21,308 bases of DNA from Chloroflexota bacterium (GCA_012798185.1 JAAZNS010000294.1:1-21308); one strand, 5' to 3'. Shown: positions 13,860 to 21,308, counted from the stretch's first letter. The notes: generated by a model from the letters alone, not told the origin. Made by a program: numbers and translations.

Positions 13860-14283
13860 TCATCAACAGATAAGCCAACAGCATCAACACTAAGCCAAGT
13901 CCGTCAAAAAAAATAAACCGCAATCCTGTCGCCCGTAATGCTGTGTGACCTGTTGGAAGAGATAACATCAGCCAGCTTTCGCCAATCACCCCGATGGCTT
14001 GCTGGAATATAATGATCCTAAATAAAGTCATATGCTTCATGGGGTTGAAAATAACCGGAGGATAAGTAACATTCCACATGAGAAAAAGAATACCCAACGC
14101 TTGAACGAGAACTCGTCCTTGATCGCCAGATATTTCAAAACCCCCCATATATTTTTGGGGCTGTAAAATAAAAACTACCGCACAAGAAATATTAATTAAG
14201 AAAATCACCCCAACAACCAATTGAACTATTCGAATGTTGGGGTGAAAACTAATCATATTTTTACGGTGATTTACCTGATCCAT
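13828..14283 (-). CDS. Uncharacterised four-helix membrane protein
   Basis: I do not recognise a named family. The 151-residue product has four hydrophobic segments: about 19-41 (VQLVVGVIFLINISCAVVFI), 58-78 (VLVQALGILFLMWNVTYPPV), 88-105 and 122-142. The C-terminal tail KKPENSSDK is charged. It begins 23 nt after the bactofilin-like gene on the same strand and is probably the last gene of the sigma/anti-sigma operon. Its start has only a weak Shine-Dalgarno. Its 3' end overlaps the convergent YhhN-type gene by 32 nt. Length, continuous open frame and helix pattern support a real gene; the function is unknown. Confidence 0.65.
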   Translation of the reverse strand: MDQVNHRKNMISFHPNIRIVQLVVGVIFLINISCAVVFILQPQKYMGGFEISGDQGRVLVQALGILFLMWNVTYPPVIFNPMKHMTLFRIIIFQQAIGVIGESWLMLSLPTGHTALRATGLRFIFFDGLGLVLMLLAYLLMIKKPENSSDK

Positions 14284-14305
14284 ATTAATTCTGAGCGCTT
14301 ATTTT

Positions 14306-15373
14306 TCAACTGTTCTCTTCATCGCCTGCTTTCTCTTCTTGATGAATAGATTCCTCATCCTGCGCCTCCCGCGGACGCGGCAGGTCAGGCGCAAGAGGGG
14401 CAGCTGGTGGTGTTGGCAAGTAAGATTCCGGTACATACGGGTAAAATTGCGTTCCAAAGCGGGTCATTAAGACCGCTCCCAAACCAATCATCCCAACAAC
14501 TGCGGGCAGCATCCATCCGATACAGGGTATCATCTCATTTGCTCCATTTAAAACCAGCATTAAGAATAAAGTACCCAAGCCTGCTGATACTGGATCTGCC
14601 CAGTCCCTTTTTACTAATACGGCGAAACGCTTCCCAATCTCTAAACCAATTGAGATTAAACCAAATGCCCAGGATAATCCCAAGAACAAAAGGATAAATA
14701 GACCTAGTGGAGACAATATAAGTGTGATAATAAATAACGCTGCCAAGGGTATGGCAAGCACAATAGTGAGCAGACCTAACCCGACAGCAATCAGAGGTTG
14801 TTTGATAAATGCTTGCGCGACCCGGTTGGAAGCTTTGGGAACAAAAAGAACTACGAGAATTGCCAGGGCTGACCATAATAATATATTTAATGTAATCCAA
14901 ATATAATTCACTTCAGGGAATAGATTAGGATATTCCTTTGGAATGTTAATTTCTCCAGGCACGGCAAATGAAAACGGAGCTTTGCTAACATCCATAACGT
15001 CACCTAAAACAAGCGCACCTTTTGACTTATCTAAATGAGCGCCTAGAGTGATCACATCGCCGTTAACACTTGCTGTTTCATCCAAAGTGATCAAACCGCC
15101 AATACCTACAATATCTTTCTCGATTTTTCCACTAGCTTCCAGATTCGCTCCAAAAAGAACTACGGTCCCAGTGACCGTAGAATTTTCCTCAAGTGTGGCT
15201 ACAGCCCCAAATATTACGAGGTCGCCGTTTAACGTTTCGCCGCTTTCCAAGCGATAGATGCCGCCAAATACTACTTTCCCTTCCGCTAGTTCTCTTGCCA
15301 TGACATTACTGGATGGTACGGCAAGAGCAAGCATTATTAATATAAACATGAGTAATCTTTTTATCAATTTCAT
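14306..15373 (-). CDS. Bactofilin-like (polymer-forming) domain membrane protein
   Basis: This 355-residue envelope protein has a signal peptide or N-terminal anchor (about 1-27). A right-handed beta-helix-like region follows (about 33-126) with repeated G-x-[LV]-[VI]-x-[FL]-GA turns: GDLVIFGAVATL (50-61), GTVVLFGANLEA (69-80), GDVITLGAHLDK (105-116). This resembles bactofilins and related DUF583-type polymer-forming domains. Residues about 158-305 form four or five transmembrane helices. The tail (about 318-355) is Pro-rich, then acidic. Its ATG overlaps the anti-sigma stop codon as ATGA, and CGGAG precedes it. The position directly behind an ECF sigma/anti-sigma pair suggests an effector of a cell-envelope response controlled by that sigma factor. 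The exact role is unknown. Confidence 0.75.
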   Translation of the reverse strand: MKLIKRLLMFILIMLALAVPSSNVMARELAEGKVVFGGIYRLESGETLNGDLVIFGAVATLEENSTVTGTVVLFGANLEASGKIEKDIVGIGGLITLDETASVNGDVITLGAHLDKSKGALVLGDVMDVSKAPFSFAVPGEINIPKEYPNLFPEVNYIWITLNILLWSALAILVVLFVPKASNRVAQAFIKQPLIAVGLGLLTIVLAIPLAALFIITLILSPLGLFILLFLGLSWAFGLISIGLEIGKRFAVLVKRDWADPVSAGLGTLFLMLVLNGANEMIPCIGWMLPAVVGMIGLGAVLMTRFGTQFYPYVPESYLPTPPAAPLAPDLPRPREAQDEESIHQEEKAGDEENS

Positions 15374-15909
15374 ATTGATAATCTCCGTGGTGATGTAACC
15401 TGTTTAAACGCGACCACCCACACTGCACATAACCCCAAAAAGGCAAAAGTCAATGCCACCCACATGCTTATGGGCACCAAAGAAAATACGGCTTGAAATA
15501 ATGTAGATAACAAATTTATGATTCCCTCAATGGCGCTAAACCAGGTGACGATACCAAATAACTCTGCCCAAAGAACCGAAATAGGAGAAATAAATATCGG
15601 TAAAATGGTGAAACCTAATAATAAAAATAATGCAGCAATACTGACCAAACCAATAAAGGTAATTGAAAATACCTGCGTTCGTTGCCGTTTCTTAATATCT
15701 GCAGCTAAAGCATCTTCCCATCTGTGCGTAAACCCAGGACGAGGTGCCACAAAAGCACTATTATGAAACAAATTATCCACATCTTTTAGAGCATCCGATA
15801 ACTGCCTACATGCGCGACATGTTTGCAGATGATCTTGCAACATCGCCGATTCTGCCTCGGTCAACTCAGTGTCGGAAAGGAGTAAGGTTTCAAAAAACTG
15901 GTGATTCAT
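15370..15909 (-). CDS. Zinc-finger anti-sigma factor
   Basis: This is a 179-residue partner of the upstream ECF sigma factor. The N-terminal region contains a ZAS-type motif H-x3-C-x2-C (H27, C31, C34, in LQDHLQTCRACRQL), which in this family folds the helical domain that clamps the sigma factor. A cytoplasmic linker and then two or three hydrophobic segments follow (about 81-105, 107-125 and 145-171), so it is membrane-anchored. The start codon lies inside the sigma gene (20-nt overlap) behind AAAGGA, typical of coupled sigma/anti-sigma pairs. It overlaps the bactofilin-like gene by 4 nt. Release is presumably by an envelope signal through proteolysis or zinc/thiol chemistry; the sequence does not say which. 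Confidence 0.85.
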   Translation of the reverse strand: MNHQFFETLLLSDTELTEAESAMLQDHLQTCRACRQLSDALKDVDNLFHNSAFVAPRPGFTHRWEDALAADIKKRQRTQVFSITFIGLVSIAALFLLLGFTILPIFISPISVLWAELFGIVTWFSAIEGIINLLSTLFQAVFSLVPISMWVALTFAFLGLCAVWVVAFKQVTSPRRLSI

Positions 15910-16483
15910 GGCATTTCCTTTCTGCAGGTATGAGTTTGTTCTGTTGTGATATCCAAAGGCGAGCCATTTCTTTTCGTGCTCTGTGGAGCCGGCTTTTTAT
16001 GGCACTTTCTGATAACGACAGAGATTGGGCAATTTCATCATAAGAATAGTCATACCAATAATACATAACAACTGCTGCCCGGTCGATAGGATTGAGTTTT
16101 TCTAACAATAAACGCATACGGTTTTGCTCTTCTCGCTTACTCAGGGAAGATTCCGGACCCGGAAGTGTATCCGGAATTTCCTGATTTGGTTGATCTTCTA
16201 AAGAAATGATATTCATCCGATTTTTCCGGATTTGATCGATACAATAATGTGCTGCAATGGATAACAACCATGTAGAAAATTGACGATTGTGATCGTATTG
16301 TTTAATCGATCGATAAGCTCGAAGGAACGTTTCTTGAGCAGCATCCTCCGCATCCTCGGCATTGTTGAGCATACGATAGCATAAGTTAAACACTGGCTTC
16401 TGATATGCCTCCACAATATTTGTAAATGCTTGTTGGTCGCCTCTCTGCGCCTGAACAAGCCAAACCGCTTCGGTGTCTTGCAC
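15890..16483 (-). CDS. ECF-subfamily RNA polymerase sigma factor
   Basis: This is a 197-residue sigma-70 family factor with region 2 (about 20-88: DAAQETFLRAYRSIKQYD, FSTWLLSIAAHYCIDQIRK) and region 4 (about 125-176: LNPIDRAAVVMYYWYDYSYDEIA and the helix-turn-helix LSLSESAIKSRLHRARKEM). Regions 1 and 3 are absent, as in the ECF group. Translation starts at GTG (16483-16481) with AGGAG 7 nt upstream. The neighbouring anti-sigma factor and an ECF-type promoter upstream suggest autoregulation. It probably directs envelope-related genes including the bactofilin-like one; the inducing signal is not known. Confidence 0.92.
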   Translation of the reverse strand: MQDTEAVWLVQAQRGDQQAFTNIVEAYQKPVFNLCYRMLNNAEDAEDAAQETFLRAYRSIKQYDHNRQFSTWLLSIAAHYCIDQIRKNRMNIISLEDQPNQEIPDTLPGPESSLSKREEQNRMRLLLEKLNPIDRAAVVMYYWYDYSYDEIAQSLSLSESAIKSRLHRARKEMARLWISQQNKLIPAERKCHESPVF

Positions 16484-16542
16484 AGTACTGCTCCTGTTGT
16501 TCTCCGAAAATTATTGTCTTATCTGGTCACTCTACATGGTTC

Positions 16543-16568
16543 TACGCATCAGGTTGTTTAAAGTTGCA
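16543..16568 (-). promoter_or_regulatory. ECF-type promoter of the sigma/anti-sigma operon
   Basis: On the minus strand TGCAAC (16568-16563, with TTT following) and CGTA (16546-16543) are 16 nt apart. This matches the AAC...CGTA style of ECF sigma promoters and not the sigma-70 consensus. The start would be near 16535, about 50 nt before the GTG of the sigma gene, which suggests the sigma factor transcribes its own operon. Confidence 0.6.
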
Positions 16569-16591
16569 AAAGAGAATTCAAATAACCTGAT
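16548..16591. repeat. 12-bp inverted repeat around the ECF promoter
   Basis: ATCAGGTTGTTT (16548-16559) and AAATAACCTGAT (16580-16591) are inverted copies with one mismatch (G-U in RNA), separated by 20 nt. The -35 element lies between the arms and one arm fills the spacer before the -10 element. No U-run follows on either strand, which argues against a terminator and makes an operator or DNA structure more likely. Confidence 0.55.
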
Positions 16592-16614
16592 AAATTCGAA
16601 AGATAGGGAAAAAA

Positions 16615-17508
16615 TTACACTTCCAACTTTCTAAACCCTTCACCCAATGCTTCTTGCGCATGACCAACCACGATAAATGCATCCCTATCAACACCATGAA
16701 TGAGTGATTTTATCTGAGATACTTCGGACCGGCTGACTACACAATAAAGCAGGGTACGGCTTGCCCCGGTATAGGCACCTCTAACCGGAATTGAAGTAAC
16801 CCCTCTCTCCATCTCAGCCAGAATCATTTCTGATATTTTTTCTGGCTGGGAAGTTACAACCATAATTGTGCGGACAACATTAGAACCTTCGGTGGCACCT
16901 TCTGCTGCCAAACCACTGACATAAAGCATGACCAATGCATATAATGCTTTGTCCCAACCAAATGAAAATCCGGCAATCAATATAACAACAGCATCGGTTA
17001 ATAAATAACTTTGCGATAATGAAACACCGCGCCAATGATTTAATATCCTTACCAGGATATCCGTACCCCCGCTGGTGCCTTTACCCCGATAAACCACCCC
17101 ATAGCCTATCCCGCTGATAACACCGCCGAAAAGTGAGTTTAAAATCAAATCAGAGGTTAATCCTTCTTGGGGCAAGAAAAAAAACAATAAATCGGTAAAG
17201 ATAGAAAAGCACAGTATTGCGAACGCTGTCCTAACCGCAAACCGCACCCCACCAAGGTGGCGCCACCCAAGGATAAACAACGGGATATTCCCTAATAGGG
17301 TCATCAAGCCAATCGGAAAATTTGTGTAATGACTGATAATTTGTGCTAACCCGCTGATCCCCCCAACGACCAGCTGAGCAGGAACTAAAAACAAACGCAT
17401 AGCTAACGCTTGCAGGAATGCCCCTGCACAAATCAATAGATAATCTTCCACAGCCGCCCATGAGAGCACCACCGGAATAATTTTCATTTCATTATTTTTA
17501 CCCGTCAT
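16615..17508 (-). CDS. YitT family membrane protein (DUF161/DUF2179)
   Basis: The 297-residue protein has about five or six transmembrane helices in residues 20-200 (YitT/DUF161 region, with GGISGLAQII at 49-58 and VYRGKGTSGGTDIL at about 139-152). A C-terminal soluble DUF2179 domain follows (about 215-295), with TSIPVRGAYTG and LLYCVVSRSE. The family is widespread and its transport or regulatory function is not established. It starts 22 nt after the dehydrogenase gene on the same strand, with AAGGAA upstream, so the two are probably cotranscribed. Confidence 0.88.
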   Translation of the reverse strand: MTGKNNEMKIIPVVLSWAAVEDYLLICAGAFLQALAMRLFLVPAQLVVGGISGLAQIISHYTNFPIGLMTLLGNIPLFILGWRHLGGVRFAVRTAFAILCFSIFTDLLFFFLPQEGLTSDLILNSLFGGVISGIGYGVVYRGKGTSGGTDILVRILNHWRGVSLSQSYLLTDAVVILIAGFSFGWDKALYALVMLYVSGLAAEGATEGSNVVRTIMVVTSQPEKISEMILAEMERGVTSIPVRGAYTGASRTLLYCVVSRSEVSQIKSLIHGVDRDAFIVVGHAQEALGEGFRKLEV

Positions 17509-17530
17509 GGAAGATCATTCCTTACTAATA

Positions 17531-18430
17531 TCAATCGATGTTTAATGTCGTTCCCGCCAATGCCTCAATAATTGCGATGACAGCAGAATTATCTAAATCC
17601 TTCAAGCCCATTTCGATCATCGCGTTGAAAAGTTGGCTATCTACTGCTGCTGAGGGTAATGGAATGCCGTATTGTCGTGCGGTTTCCATCACAATATTTA
17701 AATCCTTGGCTTGCATATATGCCTTGAATCCAGGGGTGCGATTACCGGTAAAAAGCCGGGGCGGCTTAACATCCAATGTCCAGCATTGGGCTGCGCCGCC
17801 GCGAATAGCTTCGATTACCTTGCGGGGATCTGCCCCAGATTTCTGCGCAAATATCAATAATTCTCCCATTGCGACCATCTGAGAAGCCACCATAATTTGA
17901 TTACAGGCTTTTGCGATCTGACCAGCACCAGAATCTCCCACGTGAATGATTGTTTTTCCCATGGCTTGAAACACAGGCATTGCCTTTTCGAATGCCTGGG
18001 CTGGACCTCCCACCATGACCGCCAGCGTTCCCTGGCGAGCGCCGATATCACCCCCGCTAACCGGTGCATCCAGGCTTAATACACCTTTTTCTGCCAGTGT
18101 CTTTGCGATCACGCGGGAGGATGCTGGTTTTATGGTGGAATTATCAATATATATTAACCCGTCATGCGCACCTTCGATAATTCCTTTCTCTCCCAAAACC
18201 ACTTTTTCCACATCTGGAGTATCCGGCAGATTGGTGAACACAATATCCACTTGTTCAGCAACTTCGGCGGGTGAATACGCCTGTTTTGCACCTTCTGCAG
18301 TCAATTCACGCACAGCAGGTAAACTGCGGTTGAACACAACCATAGAAAAACCCGCTTTCAATATATTCCGGGCAATAGATTTTCCCATTATTCCCAAGCC
18401 AATATATCCAACGGTAAGGTTTTCAGCCAT
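17531..18430 (-). CDS. NAD(P)-dependent beta-hydroxyacid dehydrogenase (3-hydroxyisobutyrate dehydrogenase family)
   Basis: The 299-residue enzyme belongs to the family of 3-hydroxyisobutyrate dehydrogenase and tartronate semialdehyde reductase, which oxidise or reduce a beta-hydroxy acid and its semialdehyde. It shows the Rossmann signature GYIGLGIMGKSIARNILKAG (8-27), the substrate-binding DAPVSGGDIGARQGTLAVMVGG (121-142), catalytic lysine K174 in AKACNQIM, and KDLNIV (242-247) in the C-terminal helical domain. N34-R35 after the second strand suggest a preference for NADP, as arginine there binds the 2'-phosphate. Upstream AAAGGAG supports the start. Exact substrate cannot be assigned; a succinic-semialdehyde/glyoxylate reductase is an equal possibility. 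Confidence 0.9.
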   Translation of the reverse strand: MAENLTVGYIGLGIMGKSIARNILKAGFSMVVFNRSLPAVRELTAEGAKQAYSPAEVAEQVDIVFTNLPDTPDVEKVVLGEKGIIEGAHDGLIYIDNSTIKPASSRVIAKTLAEKGVLSLDAPVSGGDIGARQGTLAVMVGGPAQAFEKAMPVFQAMGKTIIHVGDSGAGQIAKACNQIMVASQMVAMGELLIFAQKSGADPRKVIEAIRGGAAQCWTLDVKPPRLFTGNRTPGFKAYMQAKDLNIVMETARQYGIPLPSAAVDSQLFNAMIEMGLKDLDNSAVIAIIEALAGTTLNID

Positions 18431-18559
18431 GTTAATAATTCTCCTTTATTTTATAGTGGTCAATAATTAAATTGTTAAATGTTTGTAGTAATGACTTCAA
18501 TACTTATCGGGTTGTAACGAATAAAATTATGACTACGATTTCATCTTTTATTATATAAA

Positions 18560-19729
18560 CTAACTTCTTTGTACTTGCTGTGAATTTCGTTCAAGTTTTG
18601 GTCCTTCAGGTGTATCGGAGACCAACCATCCCAGGGATAATATCAGCTTTCTCAAATTATCAGCCTTGTGCCAATCTTTTTCCATTCGGGCAATTTGGCG
18701 TTGATTCAGCAGCTCAAGGACTTCTTCGGGAGGAGAATCATTTTTCCTGATATCAATAGGTGGTGTTTGCATTGAATGATGGATTTCTAATGCTTTTTGC
18801 CATATTTCAGGTGGTAAACCCTCCCCTCCACTGGGCGGCCGAAATGGACCAACCCGGCTAAGTGAAAACGATTGACCATTGGAAAACTGATGAACATGAC
18901 TATGGCGTAATTGGGTAACTTCCAGTAATCCCGATTGATGAAGCTGGCTCTCCAAAAAAGCATCGTCATGAGCAATCCCCGTGTGGATGAGGGTAACGCA
19001 TCCAATTCCCATAACTTCACAAATACCAGTTTGAGGGTCGATGAACAATGCAGTTTTTTCATCAAGCCCAACAATCGTTACCCCTGAGGGCAACATTTTC
19101 ATCAGTTCAATAAACCGTTCCCTTCCCATAAAGCAGCGGCATGTATCTAATTCCTCGCCGCCGTCATTGTTGTTCCAATGGGGGATAAAAATCAAAGTCA
19201 TCCCATATCGACCAAAAAAATCCAAACCGGATTTCCAATGAAGTTCCTCCCCAACTTTATAGATTTCATACACTGGTAAGCTCATTGCGCTGATCGCAAC
19301 GGTTGCTGCGCTTGCCAATGCAATCGTTGCGCCTAATCGATGACGCGCCAGAAGATAATACCAGGTAACACTATCGTCAAGTTGGCGTACAGCATAAGTC
19401 GGACTGCCAGGTCCCATAAAAACCATATCAGCATCAAGTATAGGCGCGGCTATTTGAGGATCATCGGGGGAAAAATTAGTTCCGCGTTTACGCGCCGCAA
19501 CAATTTGAATTTGCGGATTATAGTTTTGCAGGCGAATTTTGAGAAATTCTCCCACCCTGCCGATTACCTGTCCAGAGTTCAGTTCAAATCCGGCGGGTGT
19601 TTCCAATAACGCTATTTTGGGTGAAGGGGGCAGCGCCTGCATGACACGCTCAAATACTTTTCGTCCGCTGGCAGATGTTTCTCCCGAGCCAAATAGCACA
19701 ATAGGTCCTGGTTTATTGATGAGAGTCAT
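18560..19729 (-). CDS. Peptidase S51-like (cyanophycinase/dipeptidase E-like) protein fused to a CysRS-like C-terminal tail
   Basis: The 389-residue protein has two parts. Residues about 8-245 resemble the class I glutamine-amidotransferase-like fold of peptidase family S51: VLFGSGE at the first strand, MGPGSPTYAVRQL (105-117), LASAATVAI (138-146, S140 in the place of the nucleophilic serine of GTSAGA) and IPHWNNN..CFMGRERFIEL (182-209, H184). Residues about 335-380 (LELLNQRQIARMEKDWHKAD and SDTPEGPKLE) match the C-terminal helical segment of cysteinyl-tRNA synthetases, which normally ends ...ADxIRxxLxxxGxxLxDTPxGxxW. There is no tRNA-synthetase catalytic domain. No Shine-Dalgarno is seen, and the gene lies 61 nt behind the threonine dehydrogenase on the same strand. 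Function and substrate are unknown. Confidence 0.75.
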   Translation of the reverse strand: MTLINKPGPIVLFGSGETSASGRKVFERVMQALPPSPKIALLETPAGFELNSGQVIGRVGEFLKIRLQNYNPQIQIVAARKRGTNFSPDDPQIAAPILDADMVFMGPGSPTYAVRQLDDSVTWYYLLARHRLGATIALASAATVAISAMSLPVYEIYKVGEELHWKSGLDFFGRYGMTLIFIPHWNNNDGGEELDTCRCFMGRERFIELMKMLPSGVTIVGLDEKTALFIDPQTGICEVMGIGCVTLIHTGIAHDDAFLESQLHQSGLLEVTQLRHSHVHQFSNGQSFSLSRVGPFRPPSGGEGLPPEIWQKALEIHHSMQTPPIDIRKNDSPPEEVLELLNQRQIARMEKDWHKADNLRKLILSLGWLVSDTPEGPKLERNSQQVQRS

Positions 19730-19790
19730 GATAATTGAAAATTGTAACTGCTTAACAAGTTTGGTTAAGTGGTTCTCAAAAAATCATAAA

Positions 19791-20810
19791 TTAAGATTTT
19801 ACCTGGTATCGCATTTTTATATTTGGTACTAAGTATTCGTCAAATGAGCGGTTTACATCATAATCCGGTGACCAGCCCCAATCCCTGCGGGCATCATGAT
19901 CGTTGAGGTCTGCCGGCCAGCTATCCACGATATCATTACGCTTTTTATCTGGCGCAAAAGTGATATTTGCTTGAGGGAAGAATTTCAACACCCATTCTCT
20001 GAATTCCCCCGCACTTAAACTAAAACTGGTTACATTATATACTCTGCGGGTTAAAGCCTCTCGAGGCGCCGCAGCGAGACAAGTCAAGGCTTTTAAGGCA
20101 TCGGGCATCGCCATAAACGGAATCCTAGAATCTTCTCTGACGAAACAGGCGTAAGGTTCCCCTTTAGCTGCGGCATGAAGCATTTCTGGGCCATAATCGC
20201 TTGTACCGCCGCTGGGCACAGTAAAGGCGCTGATTAAGCCAGGAAAACGAACTGCACGAAAATCAAGCATCACCGGACGATCGCTCGCCAACTGGCGGAA
20301 ATATTCGCTGTAATAAATTCCCAGCATTTCACAATATAATTTATTACTTCCATACATAGTGCGCGGATAATTCCATTCCCACTCACGGATGTGTGGAAAT
20401 TTCGCTTTGGTTACAAGATCAGGGATGCCATAAATAGCAATGGAACTAGGGAAGATGAACATTACCGGCTTTCCACGCCACTCAGATTGTTCCGAAGCGA
20501 TCTGCAGGAGACCAAATGTACCTTCTACATTAACCTGATGAGCTGCTTCTGGCGTGAATTCGGCGCGGGTGGAGAGCAAAGCTGCCAGGTGGTATATTGT
20601 ATCGATCTCATACTCGCTGATGATCCTTGCCAAAAGTGATCTGTCGCAAATATCTCCCTGGATGTGAGTAATTCGGCTGGTTATCTCCGGTGCAAGAGGG
20701 CGTATATCTAAAGAAACCAGGTCTGTTTTCCCATCCTTTAATAGTTGTCTGATCAGTGCATCGCCAATTTCCCCTGATGCCCCTGTAATCAATGTAATCT
20801 TCTTCCGCAT
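19791..20810 (-). CDS. tdh: SDR-type L-threonine 3-dehydrogenase (NAD-dependent epimerase/dehydratase family)
   Basis: The 339-residue enzyme of the extended short-chain dehydrogenase family probably oxidises L-threonine to 2-amino-3-ketobutyrate with NAD. It shows G10-x2-G13-x2-G16 in ITGASGEIG, D35 after the second strand (NAD preference), a serine in PSSIAIYG (121-128), and the Y153-x3-K157 catalytic pair in MYGSNK. The C-terminal blocks RFPGLISAFTVPSGGTSDYG (188-207), MPDALKAL, DSWPADLND (296-304) and DWGWSPDYD (310-318) are those of the bacterial SDR threonine dehydrogenases. This is a different fold from the zinc-dependent E. coli Tdh. AAGGAG stands 5 nt before the ATG. A neighbouring 2-amino-3-ketobutyrate CoA ligase (kbl) would be expected but is not in the window. 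A nucleotide-sugar epimerase is the less likely alternative. Confidence 0.85.
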   Translation of the reverse strand: MRKKITLITGASGEIGDALIRQLLKDGKTDLVSLDIRPLAPEITSRITHIQGDICDRSLLARIISEYEIDTIYHLAALLSTRAEFTPEAAHQVNVEGTFGLLQIASEQSEWRGKPVMFIFPSSIAIYGIPDLVTKAKFPHIREWEWNYPRTMYGSNKLYCEMLGIYYSEYFRQLASDRPVMLDFRAVRFPGLISAFTVPSGGTSDYGPEMLHAAAKGEPYACFVREDSRIPFMAMPDALKALTCLAAAPREALTRRVYNVTSFSLSAGEFREWVLKFFPQANITFAPDKKRNDIVDSWPADLNDHDARRDWGWSPDYDVNRSFDEYLVPNIKMRYQVKS

Positions 20811-20825
20811 ATTTTCTCCTTATTT

Positions 20826-20863
20826 TTGAAGGCTCAGCACAACCTTTTAGAATGTGCTAGAAT
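20826..20863 (+). promoter_or_regulatory. Candidate promoter(s) of purA
   Basis: Two TAGAAT boxes occur 10 nt apart. The first (20848-20853) has TTGAAG (20826-20831) at 16 nt. The second (20858-20863) is preceded by TG one base upstream (extended -10). Either would give a leader of about 125-135 nt before purA. Confidence 0.5.
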
Positions 20864-20996
20864 AAAAAATTGGGCTGGGCGTCTTAGATTGTTCCTGTTT
20901 TGTTTATTGCATTTCACCGCCCGACCATAATTGTACAACACCTTATACAATACCGCACCCCTGGAATAAATTACTTACCAGGGAAAGGAGGCGCAA

Positions 20997-21308
20997 ATGC
21001 CATTAGATATCATCCTTGGCGCCCAATGGGGAGATGAGGGCAAAGGCAGAATTGTCGACCTGCTTTCTGCACACGCAGATATTGTTGCCCGTTTTAACGG
21101 TGGAGATAACGCAGGGCATACTGTGACTGTAGGGCAGCAGACTTTCAAATTACACTTATTGCCATCCGGTATGATTCACCCTCATACAATTGGCGTGATT
21201 GGGAATGGCGTAGTAATTAACCCGATTACACTCCTGTCTGAAATGGACACATTACGAAATGCTGGGATTATCGTAGATCCGAAACGATTGTACATTTCCC
21301 ATGCTGCT
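20997..21308 (+). CDS. purA: Adenylosuccinate synthetase, N-terminal part (runs off the window)
   Basis: These are the first 104 residues of adenylosuccinate synthetase, which joins IMP and aspartate using GTP in the first committed step to AMP. The family signature is unmistakable: ILGAQWGDEGKGRIVDLLS (residues 5-23, P-loop-like and catalytic Asp13), RFNGGDNAGHTV (31-42, catalytic His40) and LHLLPSG (52-58). The ATG at 20997 follows AAAGGAGG at an ideal 6-nt distance. The gene is divergent from the threonine dehydrogenase and is cut by the window edge. Confidence 0.97.
   Translation, partial: MPLDIILGAQWGDEGKGRIVDLLSAHADIVARFNGGDNAGHTVTVGQQTFKLHLLPSGMIHPHTIGVIGNGVVINPITLLSEMDTLRNAGIIVDPKRLYISHAA

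Noticed and set aside
16548..16591. The 12-bp inverted repeat as an intrinsic terminator of the YitT gene
   Set aside because: The loop is 20 nt and no U-run follows on either strand; the overlap with an ECF-type promoter is a better explanation.
18431..18559. A promoter for the hydroxyacid dehydrogenase gene (TATAAA at 18455-18450, minus strand)
   Set aside because: The only -35 candidate (TTTAAC at 18 nt) is poor and the region is AT-rich, so the match is not distinctive.
19751..19769. CTTAAC/GTTAAG hairpin between the threonine dehydrogenase and S51-like genes
   Set aside because: Only 6 AT-rich base pairs with no U-tail on the minus strand; probably chance.
1..21308. CRISPR arrays, insertion sequences, tRNA genes or prophage genes
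   Set aside because: No regularly spaced repeats, transposase or integrase motifs, or cloverleaf-like segments were seen in the intergenic regions.

Overview
This window looks like a chromosomal segment of a member of the Chloroflexota, most likely class Anaerolineae. That placement is an inference from gene style and content: the type of RpoB and S12, a secreted protein ending in a 'YLP'-type tail, and a peptidase S51-like/CysRS-tail fusion. No rRNA is present to prove it. Coding density is high, no mobile element or CRISPR array is visible, and most genes have good Shine-Dalgarno sites.

Region 1 (1-5603, minus strand) is information processing: rpoB, then rpsL, rpsG and the 5' part of fusA. 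rpoC is not next to rpoB. The rpsL-rpsG-fusA group has its own near-consensus promoter behind rpoB, and rpoB has its own promoter and a roughly 150-nt leader. RpoB carries an insertion of about 135 residues built from degenerate W-[IL]-x(4)-YD repeats.

Region 2 (5604-12176, plus strand) is the most interesting part. A sigma-70-type promoter leads into a cobalamin riboswitch with an antiterminator/terminator platform and a second terminator hairpin. It controls five genes: (a) a secreted protein with an N-terminal DUF4430-like beta domain and a C-terminal alpha6/alpha6 barrel, in effect a bacterial intrinsic factor/transcobalamin with the two domains in reversed order; (b) a second DUF4430-like protein on a Thr/Pro/Ser-rich stalk with a C-terminal membrane anchor; (c) a CbrT-like ECF substrate-binding membrane protein; (d) an EcfT protein; (e) a fused double-ATPase EcfA. 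The natural reading is a surface capture-and-uptake system for vitamin B12 in which the secreted or tethered beta/alpha proteins hand corrinoid to the ECF importer.

Region 3 (12219-14283) holds era, whose promoter is placed so that the mRNA is probably leaderless, a YhhN/TMEM86-type membrane protein, and a convergent, tail-overlapping four-helix membrane protein.

Region 4 (14306-16591, minus strand) is a stress-response-like cassette: an ECF sigma factor under an ECF-type promoter (TGCAAC-N16-CGTA) embedded in a 12-bp inverted repeat, a zinc-finger anti-sigma factor, and a bactofilin-like membrane protein. The four-helix protein probably forms its last gene.

Region 5 (16615-20810, minus strand) holds housekeeping and metabolic genes: a YitT-family membrane protein, a beta-hydroxyacid dehydrogenase, a peptidase S51-like protein fused to a cysteinyl-tRNA-synthetase-like tail, and an SDR-type L-threonine 3-dehydrogenase. 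The start of purA (plus strand) closes the window.
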